A stretch of 64,000 nucleotides of DNA from Entophlyctis helioformis (taxonomy: Eukaryota > Chytridiomycota > Chytridiomycetes > Chytridiales > Chytriomycetaceae): assembly GCA_025526915.1 (NCBI GenBank), contig JAHLKH010000056.1:79707-143706 (forward strand). Reading direction: 5' to 3'. Both the position numbers and the translations under genes were made by a program. Positions 24,801 through 34,820 of the stretch are shown here, piece by piece. Numbering within the stretch: the stretch's first letter is position 1; every line of letters begins with the position of its first letter. The notes beneath the pieces were generated by a model. The model did no database searches. It worked only from the letters and a program-made list of their open reading frames with translations, and was not told the origin of the DNA.

Positions 24801-26277
24801 GGGCGGCAGAGGGAGATTGAGGCGTTGCAGGCCAGCCTGAATGAGGCACGGAAAGAGCAGCAGGCGTTTATTGAGCAGGCGCTGAGCCGTGAGCGCGGCC
24901 TATGGGCAGAAGAGCGCGCCACATTGATCCAGCTGATTGCGAGCAAGGTGGGCCAGCTGGCATTGATGCTTGTTGCTGTTGTTGGCGTGTTGGATGGCTG
25001 ACGGTATGTGGCGCGGTGCAAAGGCGGATGCCGCGAATGTGGTTGGCAGTGGTTCTGAAAAGCCTGCCAAGCCTGCCGCCAAACGCACATCAGCTAAACC
25101 CAAGGCACCTGTGGATGCTGGCATGCCGGTTGCTGACAAGGCTGTCTCGGATGAGCCAAGCGCCAAGAGCAAAAAGGGCAGACGCGTGCCACAAGCTGTG
25201 GAAGCTGTTGCTGATGAGCCGGCCCAGGACATTGGCGCCAGCGGGTCGATGGCCAAGGCTGCCAACTCCAAACCCAAGGCCAGTGTCTCAGAGACCGCTG
25301 CTGTCCCTCCATCAAGCGCCAGTATTCGGCCGGCACGCGCCTCAAGACAGCAAGCGGCCGCATTGGACATGTCGTCCGACCTTGATGCAGACTCTGACAC
25401 AGAGTCTGTCAGTGACCGGTACCAGTCCGAGTCGTTTGTTGACGAGGACGACCGCGACGAGTCGTTAGAGTTGTCTCCTCATGCTGCTGCCAGCAAACCG
25501 TCAAAGCGCGGAGCTGCTGCCAAGACTGGCGAGAGCAGCCACAGCGCCAAGCCTGTGCGGCGCAAGCCCAAGAAGCAGGCTACTCCTGCTGACCAGGATC
25601 GCGACGATGGTGATGTAAGTGGCTGGCCAGACCACGAGAATGCCTGGGATATGGAAGCTGACAGCCGGCCTTGCACAGACGCAGAGATCGGCCGCCAAGG
25701 AACTTGGGCCATCCACCTCGGCCACGTCAACAGCGTCCATTGTCTCTGCTGCCACAGAGTCCGAGGCTGCTGAGCCCGCGTCTGCCAAGATGGCCGCCAA
25801 GCCGTCAAAGACTAAGCGTGCTGCCAAGACCCTTCAGCCATCGTCTGACGACACCGAGCGTGCATCCGCTGCATCTGGCATCGCCGTCAAGCGCCGCAAG
25901 TTTGCTGATACGAATCGCAAGAGCGGCGTGCCCGACGAGATCGCTGCTGCAGCAGCTGTTGCCCGTACTGTCAAGGTAAGTCTTGGTGCCACCTTTGCAC
26001 TGCTCTACTTGGCGCTGACTGTCATCTGCAGGTGGACAAGCCGATATCTGGGCTGTTATCGTTCTTGAGCGGCCCGAGTGTGTCTGCCGTTGGCACATCC
26101 ACCTCTGCATCTGGCGGCAGTGGCAGTGCCCCTGAGAAAGAGAACAGCGCGACCAACAGTGGCGCGAGTGGCACGAGTGGCAGTGGCAGCTCGGTACCCG
26201 TGCTGCCCAGATTGCCCAAGCATGTGCTTGATAAGCGCCGACTAGCCCGTATTCTGGGCACGAATCCTTCACAATGA
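21897..26277 (+). CDS. Kinesin-like protein with degenerate (nucleotide-site-less) motor domain, coiled coil and basic tail
   Basis: Fifteen exons are proposed: 21897-22158, 22238-22259, 22316-22458, 22523-22556, 22637-22657, 22736-22816, 22878-23091, 23167-23245, 23321-23451, 23530-23613, 23687-24002, 24064-24947, 25024-25614, 25679-25975 and 26032-26277. They total 3405 nt, 1134 residues with no frame break. Residues 80-357 follow the kinesin motor pattern: LRVAMVLVSD, IYLDHCFGPSASLPDVYAAT, SLPFIVSVRIEA, GSLDLVDL, LPLRDSFLTLLAPELFGG, AETLHVLHVDPSD, AIEFCDLLRKVRN. The catalytic parts are eroded. Where GQTGSGKT should stand is GGSSGIVTARLG, the SSRSH switch I is ARGCSLPF, and DLAGSE is DLGMPS. 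Residues 358-757 are coiled coil; the tail (758-1134) is Lys/Ala/Ser-rich and disordered. It probably acts as a non-motor microtubule or partner-binding kinesin, as Vik1 does in yeast, but there the pseudo-motor is C-terminal. ATP hydrolysis is not expected. Confidence 0.75.
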
Positions 26278-26395
26278 ATCGCGTTGACGAGCCCTCTCTG
26301 GACGCGCTGTCGCGTCTCGATCTTGGCCAGACACCCACACCCGAACAATCCGCAACAGAAACAACAGTTGCCTTTCACCCCAAAACCACAGCACA
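26278..26395 (+). promoter_or_regulatory. 118-bp spacer containing PDE leader
   Basis: Very short tandem spacer between the kinesin-like stop and the PDE start. The A-rich leader (about 26340-26395) is typical of a 5' UTR before ATG. No TATA box was seen. Confidence 0.4.
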
Positions 26396-29300
26396 ATGAA
26401 GTTTGACGAATGGGCCGTGCGTCGCTGGCTCGAGTCGCATCCCGACCATGCCAAGCGTCTGCTCACCGAGGTCGCCACCGCCATCCCGCCGGCCGTCCCA
26501 CAAGTCGAGCTGGACACGGCGGGCCTGTCGCCGCGAGCCCTCCATGCCTCGCAGCTCGCCGCCCACGGCAACTTTATCCCGGGCGGCCACGGCTCGCAGA
26601 CGTCAGGGCCAGACTCGGTCCTCGGATCCCTGCACCAGTACGAGTTCATTTTCGACATGGCCAAGATGGTCTACTCGTCGCTGGACCTGCAGACGGTCAT
26701 CGAGAGTGTGCTGTCCATCGCCGCGAACCTCATCAACGCGGAACGCTGCTCGGTGTTTCTGGTTGACAAGGCCACCAACGAGCTTTACACGCTCGCATTC
26801 GATGTCGATGGCGGCAATACGGCCGGCCCCACAGAGCCAGAGTCTGGGGCTACCACAGGCACGGGTCTGCCAGTCGCCACCGCTGCTGGCGCGTCCAACG
26901 GCCACCTGCCAGCCGCCGGCCAGCTCGGCAGCACAGGCGTCATTGCGCATCACGGCAGCAATGCCGCCGTGTCGACAGGCATCTCGTCCATTGATCTGCT
27001 CCGCGCGCACTCGAAAGCCAATCTGAGCAACATGATGGTGCCGCAAACGGCCAACAGCGCCTTGATCATCGAGGACATCGAGTCCAACGAGCGTGCGCGC
27101 CACCTCGCCGGCGCCATGTCGAAACAGCACCGGCCCAACCCGGGTATCCGCATACCGATCGGCCAGGGCGTGGCTGGCTACGTGGCACAGACGCGGCAGG
27201 GCCTCAACATCAAGGACGCGTATGCCGACTCGCGCTTCAATCCGGCGATTGATAAGCAGACCGGGTTCAAGACAGAGTCGATTCTGTGTTTGCCCATCTT
27301 TGGGCCCATGGGCGAGGACGGATCGCCAGAGCTGGTCGGCGTGGCCAGTCTGGTGAACAAGCTAGGGCCGATCAAGCAGGCGTCGAGCGTCCCGTCATTG
27401 GCATCGCCAGAGCCACAGCGCGCAGGTGCTGGAGCGACCGCGAATGCGAACGGACAGGCAGTCGACCAGTCGGCCAACCGCAACCTCTTGGGAATGTTGC
27501 TCGGCAGATCGCGTGGCGAGTCTGCGGGGCCGCCTGCAAAGGCAAACGGGCCGAGCACCACGGCGGACGGATTCGCCGTGCCAAAGTCGCCGACACAGCC
27601 ACTGCCGTCGGCATCTGCCACGTCTCCCACGGCCCCTGGCACGCGACTGTCGGCAACTTCGCAAACCATCCGCGAGAAGCTCACGTTCTCGGACGAGGAC
27701 GCGATCCTCTACAAGCACCTGCTCGTCCTCGTTGGTATTGCCATCAAGAACGCCAAGCAGTACGAGATGACGAAACGCGCACAGGAGGAGGCGAGTATGC
27801 TGGCGAAGCGGAACGCTGAGCTGTACGAGAAAGCGCGGCAGGAGACAGAGAAGGGCAAGATCCTGTTGCAGCTGGCGAGCACGCTGTACAGAGAGGACGA
27901 TACCAAGGAGCTCATCAAGAAGATTGTCGGGCTCGCCAAGGATCTGATGCATGCGGATAAGGCGTCGTTTTTCATTGTCGATACCGAGAAGCAGCATGTG
28001 AGTTGCGTGAGAAGCCTGCTGGCTAGGGGGCCAAGTGCACGATGGGCTAACGCATGTGTGGCGTTATTGGGTCGTGTGCAGCTCACGTCGACAGTGTTTG
28101 ACAGCGGGACCGAGAGCAGCTTCTCTGTGCCGCTCAACAAGGGCATCGCGGGCTACGTGGCAACGACGGGCAAGATTGTTAATCTGCAGGATGCCTACAC
28201 AGACGACCGCTTCAACCCGGAAGTCGACATCAAGACCAACTACCGCACACGAACGATCCTCAGTGTGCCTGTGCCTGGGCCAAAAGGCAACATTGTAGGC
28301 GTGGCCAACCTCATCAACAAGCAGCCCTCAGGCCCCAACGACACCGCGACGCCAGTCTTTAACGTCATTGACGAAGAGATTTTCAACTCGTTTGCCGTGT
28401 TCTGCGGCCTCGCGCTGCACAAGACCATGCTGCTTGAAGAGATTGACAAGCAACGCCAGCGTCTGGCCATCACGATGGAGATCATGTCGTTCCACTCGAT
28501 CGTGCGCGACGAGGAGACCAAGGCGCTGATGGACCAAGTGACGGGCAAGACGATTCCGCTGGACCAGCTGCGGTCGCTCACGTTTGACCCGCACGTGTTC
28601 CCGCACTCGGACGAGACGCTCGCGTCGATCACGTACCAGATGTTTGTCGACCTCAGCTACGGCAAGCGCTACGACATCCCCAACGAGAAGCTCATCAACT
28701 ATATCCTGACGGTACGCAAGAACTACCGCCCAGTGCCGTACCACAACTTTACGCACGCCGTGAGCGTCACGCACGCGTTCTACACGCTGGTTGTCGACGG
28801 CACCTTGGACGGCCTGCTCGACCACCTCGAGCGGTTTGCCGTTTTCGTGGCGTGTCTCAACCACGACATTGACCACCGCGGCACCAACAACCAGTTCCAG
28901 AAACAGGCGCACACCGAGCTCGCCAACTTTTACTCCACGTCCACGATGGAGCGCCATCATTTCAACCACGCCATGACCATCCTGAGCCATGGCACCGGGC
29001 TCAACATCTTGGAGCACCTCAACACGGCCGACTACCAGCGCGTGCTCAAGATTATCGAGCAGTCGATTCTGGCGACGGATCTCGGCATGTTCTTTGCGAA
29101 CCGCGGCAAGGTGAATGAGATTCTCAAGAACAAGAGCTTCAATGTCGCGCAGACTGAGCACAAGGATCTGGTGAGTGTGCTCGTGTTTCGTTGGTGTTGA
29201 TTGCGACTGCGACTGCGACTGGCGACTACAACTGCGTGGCACTGATATGTGGATGGTGTGTAGCTGCGTGGCGCCATCATGACATGCTGCGATCTGGGAG

Positions 29301-29705
29301 CCATGTACAAGCCATGGAAGTCTTCGCGCAGCACGGCCGACTCAGTGTAAGCCCTGTTGTCTGGACCTGCCTCTGTGCTTCGCAGCTGTCTTGACTCTTC
29401 ACACTCGCTCACACGCCCCGCCGCCATCTATTGCCAGCTACGAGGAATTCTTCCAGCAGGGCGACGAGGAGAAACGGCTGGGAATGCGGCTCTCTGCTGA
29501 GCTCATGGACCGCGACAAGACGCCCGAGATCCCGCGCATGCAGTACGACTTTTACAACTTTATTGTGGTGCCGGCGTATGAGCAGTTGTTTGGCTTCCTT
29601 GGCGAGCGCGTCAAGCCGCAGTACGACGCCGTGCTCGCCAACAAGGCCAAGTGGAAGGACCTGAAGGATTCGGGCGTGGCGTACAAGTTTGGCGTGGACC
29701 TGTGA
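26396..29705 (+). CDS. GAF-GAF cyclic nucleotide phosphodiesterase (PDE5/11 type)
   Basis: Hydrolyses cAMP or cGMP. Four exons (26396-27997, 28082-29170, 29264-29346, 29438-29705) total 3042 nt, 1013 residues. The N-terminus has a PDE5/11-like W-L-x-x-H-P helix (FDEWAVRRWLESHP). GAF-A runs from about residue 82 to 460 with two long low-complexity inserts; it has GQGVAGYVAQTRQGLNIKDAY and an NK...F..DE signature. GAF-B (about 470-690) has GIAGYVATTGKIVNLQDAY and NK...F...DE. The catalytic domain (about 690-1013) has the metal-binding HNFTHAVSVTHAF and NHDIDHRGTNN, HFNHAMTIL, TDLGMFF and the late CDLGAMYKPW. All metal-ligand His/Asp positions are present. Two complete NKFDE motifs suggest at least one GAF binds cyclic nucleotide, as in animal PDE2/5/6/11. 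Substrate preference cannot be read from the sequence. Confidence 0.93.
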
Positions 29706-29917
29706 ACGCTGGCTGGATAGATGGGAAACCGGCTGGCTGGCTGGTGAGATGTGCAGTGATATCGTTCTTCTTGGTATCATGTCCGATCCAGACGATCGTG
29801 AACGGCCTCAAATGAAGGATTGTTGGCAGTTGACCAAACAGCACAGGACCACATGCAACCTGTGCAACAGCCTGTGCAGCCTGTGCAGCAGCAGCAGCAA
29901 AACCGCAACAGCACGCA
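29706..29917 (+). promoter_or_regulatory. 212-bp spacer PDE to MAU2-like gene
   Basis: Tandem spacer with a CAGCCTGTGCAG-type short repeat just before the downstream start codon. Nothing else was recognised. Confidence 0.35.
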
Positions 29918-32521
29918 ATGGCATTGCCGGCAGCAGAATCAGCCTCAGCATCCGATCCGGCGTCGTACCTGCTGCAGCTCGCCGAGACATACGCCGTCTT
30001 TGCAGAGTCTGCGCTGGCATCGTCGTCGCCGTCGATTGCGTCCGCATCCGCATCTCTGGACACCCGCACAGTCACCGAGGCTGCGCTTGCACAGAGCCGC
30101 ATGTACGCATCGGCGTCGATGCGGTGCTTCCAGGTGCTGCTGTCGTCGAAGCGGCGGCCGGGCCAGCCAGCAGCCGCTGGCGCAGCGCAAGAGGGAACAG
30201 CAGGACCAGCAGGACCACAGCAGAATCGTGGACCGTCTCACCGTTTGCCGAGGCTCGTGCTCGTGTGCGGCTTGCACAGGTGCTCTGGCGGTTCACGCTC
30301 AACGTGGCTGCGGCCGAGAAGCAGCTGAACAAGGCGGTACGTCTCTGTTCCTGCCTCTCACCTCTCGCCTCTCGTCTCTCGCCTCTCTGCCCATCGTATC
30401 TCGTGGGTCTCGGTTGTCTCACGCCTGCCGTTCAACGCGCACGCCTGCATCTGGACCCGCATACACCAACAACAGCTTCTGACGGCCCAAAAGGTATGTG
30501 CGCAGAGCCGTGGCTGCACATGGCCAGTGGTTGAGACGGGCACCTGACACGCATGGATCCGACGTGGGGGGAACACGGACAGTCAGAGCAGCTGCGTGAT
30601 CTCATGTTCGTGATATGGGATCTCCAGTGCCAGATCCACGAGTCGCGGGCCAACATGACCGTTTCTCGCAAGACGATCAAGCATGCCATGGACCAAGCGC
30701 TATCGTATGTCCCGTCTATCGCTCTGTCAAGCTTCCGGATCGAGACGACTAAGACGCGTGCGTGTGCATGTGTGGCAGGTTCGGGCTGGACGGATGGTAC
30801 TTTGTGTTTGTGGCACGGAAACTGGACACCCACGCGTCTCTCAACGAGTGGAGTGCGTATCTGGCGACCGTGACGCAAGCAATGGCAGTTGCCAGCAGTC
30901 GCGCCAACCAGCCGGCACTAGTACGTTCATTACCACCGCTGCTGTTGGGCTGGGTGATGGCTGGATCACTGACCGGGTTGTGTCATGGCAGCTGCGACTG
31001 GTGTCTGCACGGACGCGTGCGGTGCTGTTCATGGGAAACATGCAGCTCGTCGACCAAAGCCTTGCCGAAACCGACGCACTTCTTGCACACATCTCTCAGC
31101 AGGAGCAAGCACGGATAGCCAGTGCCGTCCCACAACAAATGTCTGATCCGGTGCCTGAACAGCCATCGCCCGTCATGTCCCTGCTGGCCGAAGTCGAGCT
31201 GCACCAGATCATGTGCCATGTCTTGTCGCAGATCAGTGCGGGCCACCACAAAGACGCGATACCGCTGCTGCCGCGCATGCATGCGATACTCGAGCTGCCT
31301 GCTGCGGCAGGAGCACCGAGACAGATGCTGTTGCTTGCGTATGTGCTGTCGGGCGTCGTGCACAAGCCAGGAGACAATTTCAAGGCCAAAACGTATCTTG
31401 CGGAAGGGCTCAAGGTCGCCAACGCGTTTGGTAAGTCGGCTCTATATCTGCCAGGCTGGCTGTTGGGAAAAGAAGCTGACAAGTGACTGCGATTGGCGGC
31501 ACGCAGAATCGGCTCCATTGACGCTAGGTCGGTTGAGTGCCATGGCGCACAGTGGCGCGTGACAGTGCAACTGACGCGATTGCCGCGTGGGTAGATGCGG
31601 GAATGCGGGCAGATCTGGTGCATATCAAGGCAATGCTGATTCTGCATCTCGCCGAAGTGTGTCTGATCCGGTGCGAGTACACGGAAGCAGCGCAGGTATG
31701 GAGTGTGTCGCTGGAGTGTGAGCGGCATGCAAGCGACAATAACTGATACGAGATGCGGCAGAATATGGCTTCGTGCACGGATCTGTGTCGGGCAGACGGC
31801 CGGCTATGGACATCGTTCCACCACCACCTGAGACTTGATTGGGCCATGCTTCTGCAGACGCTCGGCCGGTTTGAGGACTCGCTTGGCCTGTTCCGCCACC
31901 TTGACCACGAGCTCGCGTCGAGCCACAATCAGCACAGCGAGATGGCATGGGCAGCGTCAGTGGGCAAGAGTACCTTGGAGTGCCGGCTGGCAGCGGGCGG
32001 GTTGCGGCCTGTGGACGAAGGGACGTGGACTCCACCGCCAGCTCTTGTTGGCAAGGCAGCGCAAGAGGGTTCGATGCGAGTGCAGGCACACGCGTGCATG
32101 CTCCGAGGCTGCGCAGAGGCACTCGCCGGCAACACCAAGCAAGCAAAGTAGGTGCACGAGGCTCGATGGTGGCGAGTACGAGCGCGGCTGACACGCGATG
32201 CATTGCAGAGAGGAGATCCTTGGAGCGATGAGACTGGCCGACTACACGACGTCTGTGCAGCTCAAGACCATGTGCGTGTCGATACTGGCGTCGCTGTTTG
32301 TGCTGGCGGATCCCGGCCAGGCCGAGAAGATGGCAACGACGGCGTACAAGCTGGCACACTCGTCGCATCTGGGCACGCTGATGGTGTGCGGTGCGCGTGT
32401 GCTTGCACAGGTCAGTGAGCGGCGCGGCGACGCAGCGCGGGCAGCGCAGTTTGAGGCGGCCATGGGCCGCAAGGCCGAGGCCAACCAGCAGGCCATTGAC
32501 GCTGCTCTTGCGTGGCTGTAG
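29918..32521 (+). CDS. MAU2/Scc4-like cohesin loading factor (TPR superhelix)
   Basis: Pattern matches the Cohesin_load family, partner of Scc2/NIPBL in loading cohesin. Helical TPR-like repeats are seen throughout: ARVRLAQVLWRFTLNVAAAEKQLNKA, RDLMFVIWDLQCQIHESR, then DGWYFVFVARKLDTHASLNEW (the conserved aromatic W-x-F-x-F-L block), VELHQIMCHVLSQISAGHH, IKAMLILHLAEVCLIRCEYTEAA, LDWAMLLQTLGRFEDSLGLF and a C-terminal KTMCVSILASLFVLAD...AHSSHLGTLMVCGARVLAQVSE. Exons are about 29918-30336, 30476-30493, 30583-30704, 30779-30920, 30992-31430, 31507-31695, 31763-32148 and 32208-32521. The second exon is only 18 nt (LLTAQK). Frame slips occur near 30200-30235 and near 31556 (GGCGCGTGAC reads on only if a base is restored). 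Identification rests on overall pattern, so a different TPR protein remains possible. Confidence 0.6.
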
Positions 32522-32570
32522 TCTACATGAAGCCTTGTGTAAAGCCGCCAGCACTTTCCTTTAGATCGAA

Positions 32571-34084
32571 ATGGCGGACTTACGAAGCTCGCTGAGCTCG
32601 CTGCCGCTGGACTCGCTGCTGCCGAACCGCAGACAGAACAACGGCCGCACGTCTGGTGGCGGTCGCAACAAGAGCAGCAACAAGGGCAGCGGCGGCCGTG
32701 GCGGAAACGGTGGTGGCGGCTCCGGTGTTGACGCACCGTCTTGGCGCCAGGGCCACAACTCCAAGCCGTACTCCCGCCCGTCGCAAGGCGCAGCGTCGAC
32801 ATCACCAAAGACAGCGGTGTATGCTCCTGCAGCGGATTCCGCCGCAGACGGCATGTGGACGCACGACAAGTTCGAGGACGGCAAGGCGCCTGCAGCGGGC
32901 GAGCAGCCTGTGCCTGTCGAGACAACCGTGCGGCTGAGCAACCTGCACTGGGATGTGAGTTCTGCGTGCTGCTGGCCGGCCACTGGGCTCGTCGGCTGGT
33001 GTTGTGACTGACGCCTTGTTGAACGGCCTTGCTCGCAGGTCTCGACCGACGACCTCCACGAGCTGTTTGGGTGCGTCTGCTGCGTCTGCCTGCGTCTGCC
33101 TGTGTCCTTGTGCCTGCCTGCCTGCCTGCCACTCTGCCTGCTTGTCTGCGTCGCTGTCTGCGTCGCTGTCTCCTCATCCAACACGGCCAACCCTCCAAGA
33201 CGCTGACTGACGCATGAATATCTGCTGCCGACACGACCAACACCACAACACGCCTCTACTAGCCACAAATTCGGTATCCTCAAGTCCGCCAACTTGAAGT
33301 ACGATGCTGCCGGCCGCTCCGAGTGCATTGCAGATCTCGTCTTTGTCACACGCGAATCCGCCTTGAACGCCGTCGAGCTGTACAACGGCCGTGAGCTCGA
33401 CGGCCTGCCCATGCTTCTCAAGCTCGTCGAGTCCGTCTCGAACCGTCTTGGTCCCGCAGGCAAGACGGCCGGTCGCTCCTCGAGAACCACTGACCAAAGA
33501 GATGGCAGAGGTCAGACGCGGCTGGCTTCTGCTCCTGTCCTCCTGCTCCTGCGCAGGCAAGCAAGAAGCCCGTGGATGATATGGATGTTGATATGGATGC
33601 TCCGGTTAGAAGCGGCGGCAGCAACAGCAACAACAGCCGTGACCGCAATCGCAGACCCAACAGCCATGGCGCAGCTGCATCTGCCAATGGAAAGGCAGCA
33701 CAATCGGGCAACAGCAGCGGCAACAACAGCAACAAGAAACTTGATGACCGTTTGGGCAAGACGCTGGACGCCCGCCTTGGAAAGACGCTGGACGACCGTC
33801 TGGGCAAGTCGCTCGAGGAGCGTCTCGGCAGAAAACTCGAAGACCGTCTTGGCCCGCTGTCCATCGGACCGCTCGGCTCTGACGGCGACTGGAGATCAGC
33901 CCAGCGCGGCAGCCGCACCAGTGGCAACAACCGTGGCCGCCAGCAGCGTGACAGTGGCGTGACGCAGATGCTACTTGATGCCCAGATGGACGCGTACAAG
34001 AGCACGGCGTCTGGTCGCAAGAACCCGCGTCAGATTGTCAGCTATGCTGGCACCCAGGTTCCTATGGACGGCAACATGATCTGA
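32571..34084 (+). CDS. ALYREF/Yra1-type mRNA export adaptor (THO/TREX)
   Basis: RRM protein coupling transcription to mRNA export. Exons are 32571-32954, 33039-33070, 33263-33510 and 33557-34084. The N-terminus (SLSSLPLDSLLPNRR) resembles the UAP56-binding motif and is followed by a Gly/Arg/Asn-rich stretch. The RRM has VRLSNLHWDVSTDDLHELFG (RNP2), then GILKSANLKYDAAGRSECIADLVF (RNP1 region) and ALNAVELYNGRELDGLPMLLKLV. The C-terminus has a second UAP56-binding motif, TQMLLDAQMDAYKST, matching the LDxxLDxYM consensus. Between RRM and C-terminus is a run of five near-octapeptide repeats (DRLGKTLD type). Exon 3 contains one frame slip near 33470, because APREPLTKEMAE and the phase-0 joint to ASKKPVDDMD lie in another frame. 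The gene begins only 49 bases after the MAU2-like stop. Confidence 0.88.
33737..33853 (+). repeat. Tandem octapeptide-coding repeat in ALYREF-like gene
   Basis: Five consecutive 24-base units encode variants of K-x-L-[DE]-x-R-L-G: KLDDRLG, KTLDARLG, KTLDDRLG, KSLEERLG, RKLEDRLG. The alternating charge suggests a helix. Confidence 0.9.
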
Positions 34085-34121
34085 TTAATGGCGGCGATGG
34101 CTGGTGTGAATGAAGTGCCGG

Positions 34122-34459
34122 TGTCAGGGCAGAAGCATGTTCACAAAAGCTCACGGTCAATGCGTATCCAGCAAAAAGACGAGCGCCGCTCGCACGAGGG
34201 CAGCATACGCATTGACCGACTGTCTGGATGGCACCAAGCAAAAATGAGGCAAAAGGTGGTGCAGAGGGGCGGAATCGAACCGCCGCCAACACGGCCACAA
34301 CGTGACGTACTACCACTATACTACCCCTGCTTCCCTCCTTGTCAGTTTTTCGACTATGCCATACACTAATTTTGGTTAATGTTTACATTACATTGGGACC
34401 AACAGAGTGGCGAATCGTGACTTTGCAGACGACCTGCGGACGGATGGAGCAAGGGATGC
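34122..34459. repeat. Direct repeat copy 1 (tRNA-His segment)
   Basis: Near-identical to 38480-38704 plus 38994-39107. It includes the tRNA-His gene, about 140 bases on its 3' side (plus-strand left) and about 125 bases on its 5' side. The last 69 bases (34391-34459) are identical in both copies. Copy 2 is split by a 289-base segment. Confidence 0.9.
34261..34330 (-). tRNA. tRNA-His (anticodon GTG)
   Basis: The minus strand folds as a 70-nt cloverleaf: acceptor GCAGGGG pairs with CCTCTGC (one G-U), the D arm is GTAT-AGTGGTA-GTAC, the anticodon loop is TTGTGGC giving GTG, and the T arm is GGCGG-TTCGATT-CCGCC. A and B box promoter elements are internal. It has no intron. The first pair of the anticodon stem (U-U) is mismatched. 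An identical gene lies at 38620-38689. Confidence 0.92.
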
Positions 34460-34820
34460 TTCATTCCAAATGATCGAATAGCACGCCGCACAAGTCATGG
34501 CACGGGACTGTTGGCAACAATCCAACTGGGTCACTTCCCAACAGCTCGCTGCTTGTGTTGAGAGCTCAGACTGGATCACCACAAGTGATGCTTGCAGCGA
34601 GTCCACTAAACCCATCGGCCTCGAGTCTCTGCACCTGCTCCGCAGTTTACGCTTCGCACCATGTGCCGCCAAGCCTACCACGCCAACCACACTGTGCACC
34701 ATGGCATGCCGTGTCGGTGGATGTTCCACATCCTCGTTCGTTGCAATGGCGCTTGTTGGACACGATCGCGTCGAGTGGATCTTGTCCTCACAGCCAAAAA
34801 GCGAGCAAGCGGCTGTGACG

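Noticed and set aside
21897..26277. Kinesin-like gene as a pseudogene
   Set aside because: Fifteen exons join without a single stop or shift and give a regular coiled coil; decay would not leave that. The motor motifs are degenerate but the gene is intact.
28328..29242. 304-residue minus-strand open frame
   Set aside because: Antisense shadow of the PDE catalytic domain.
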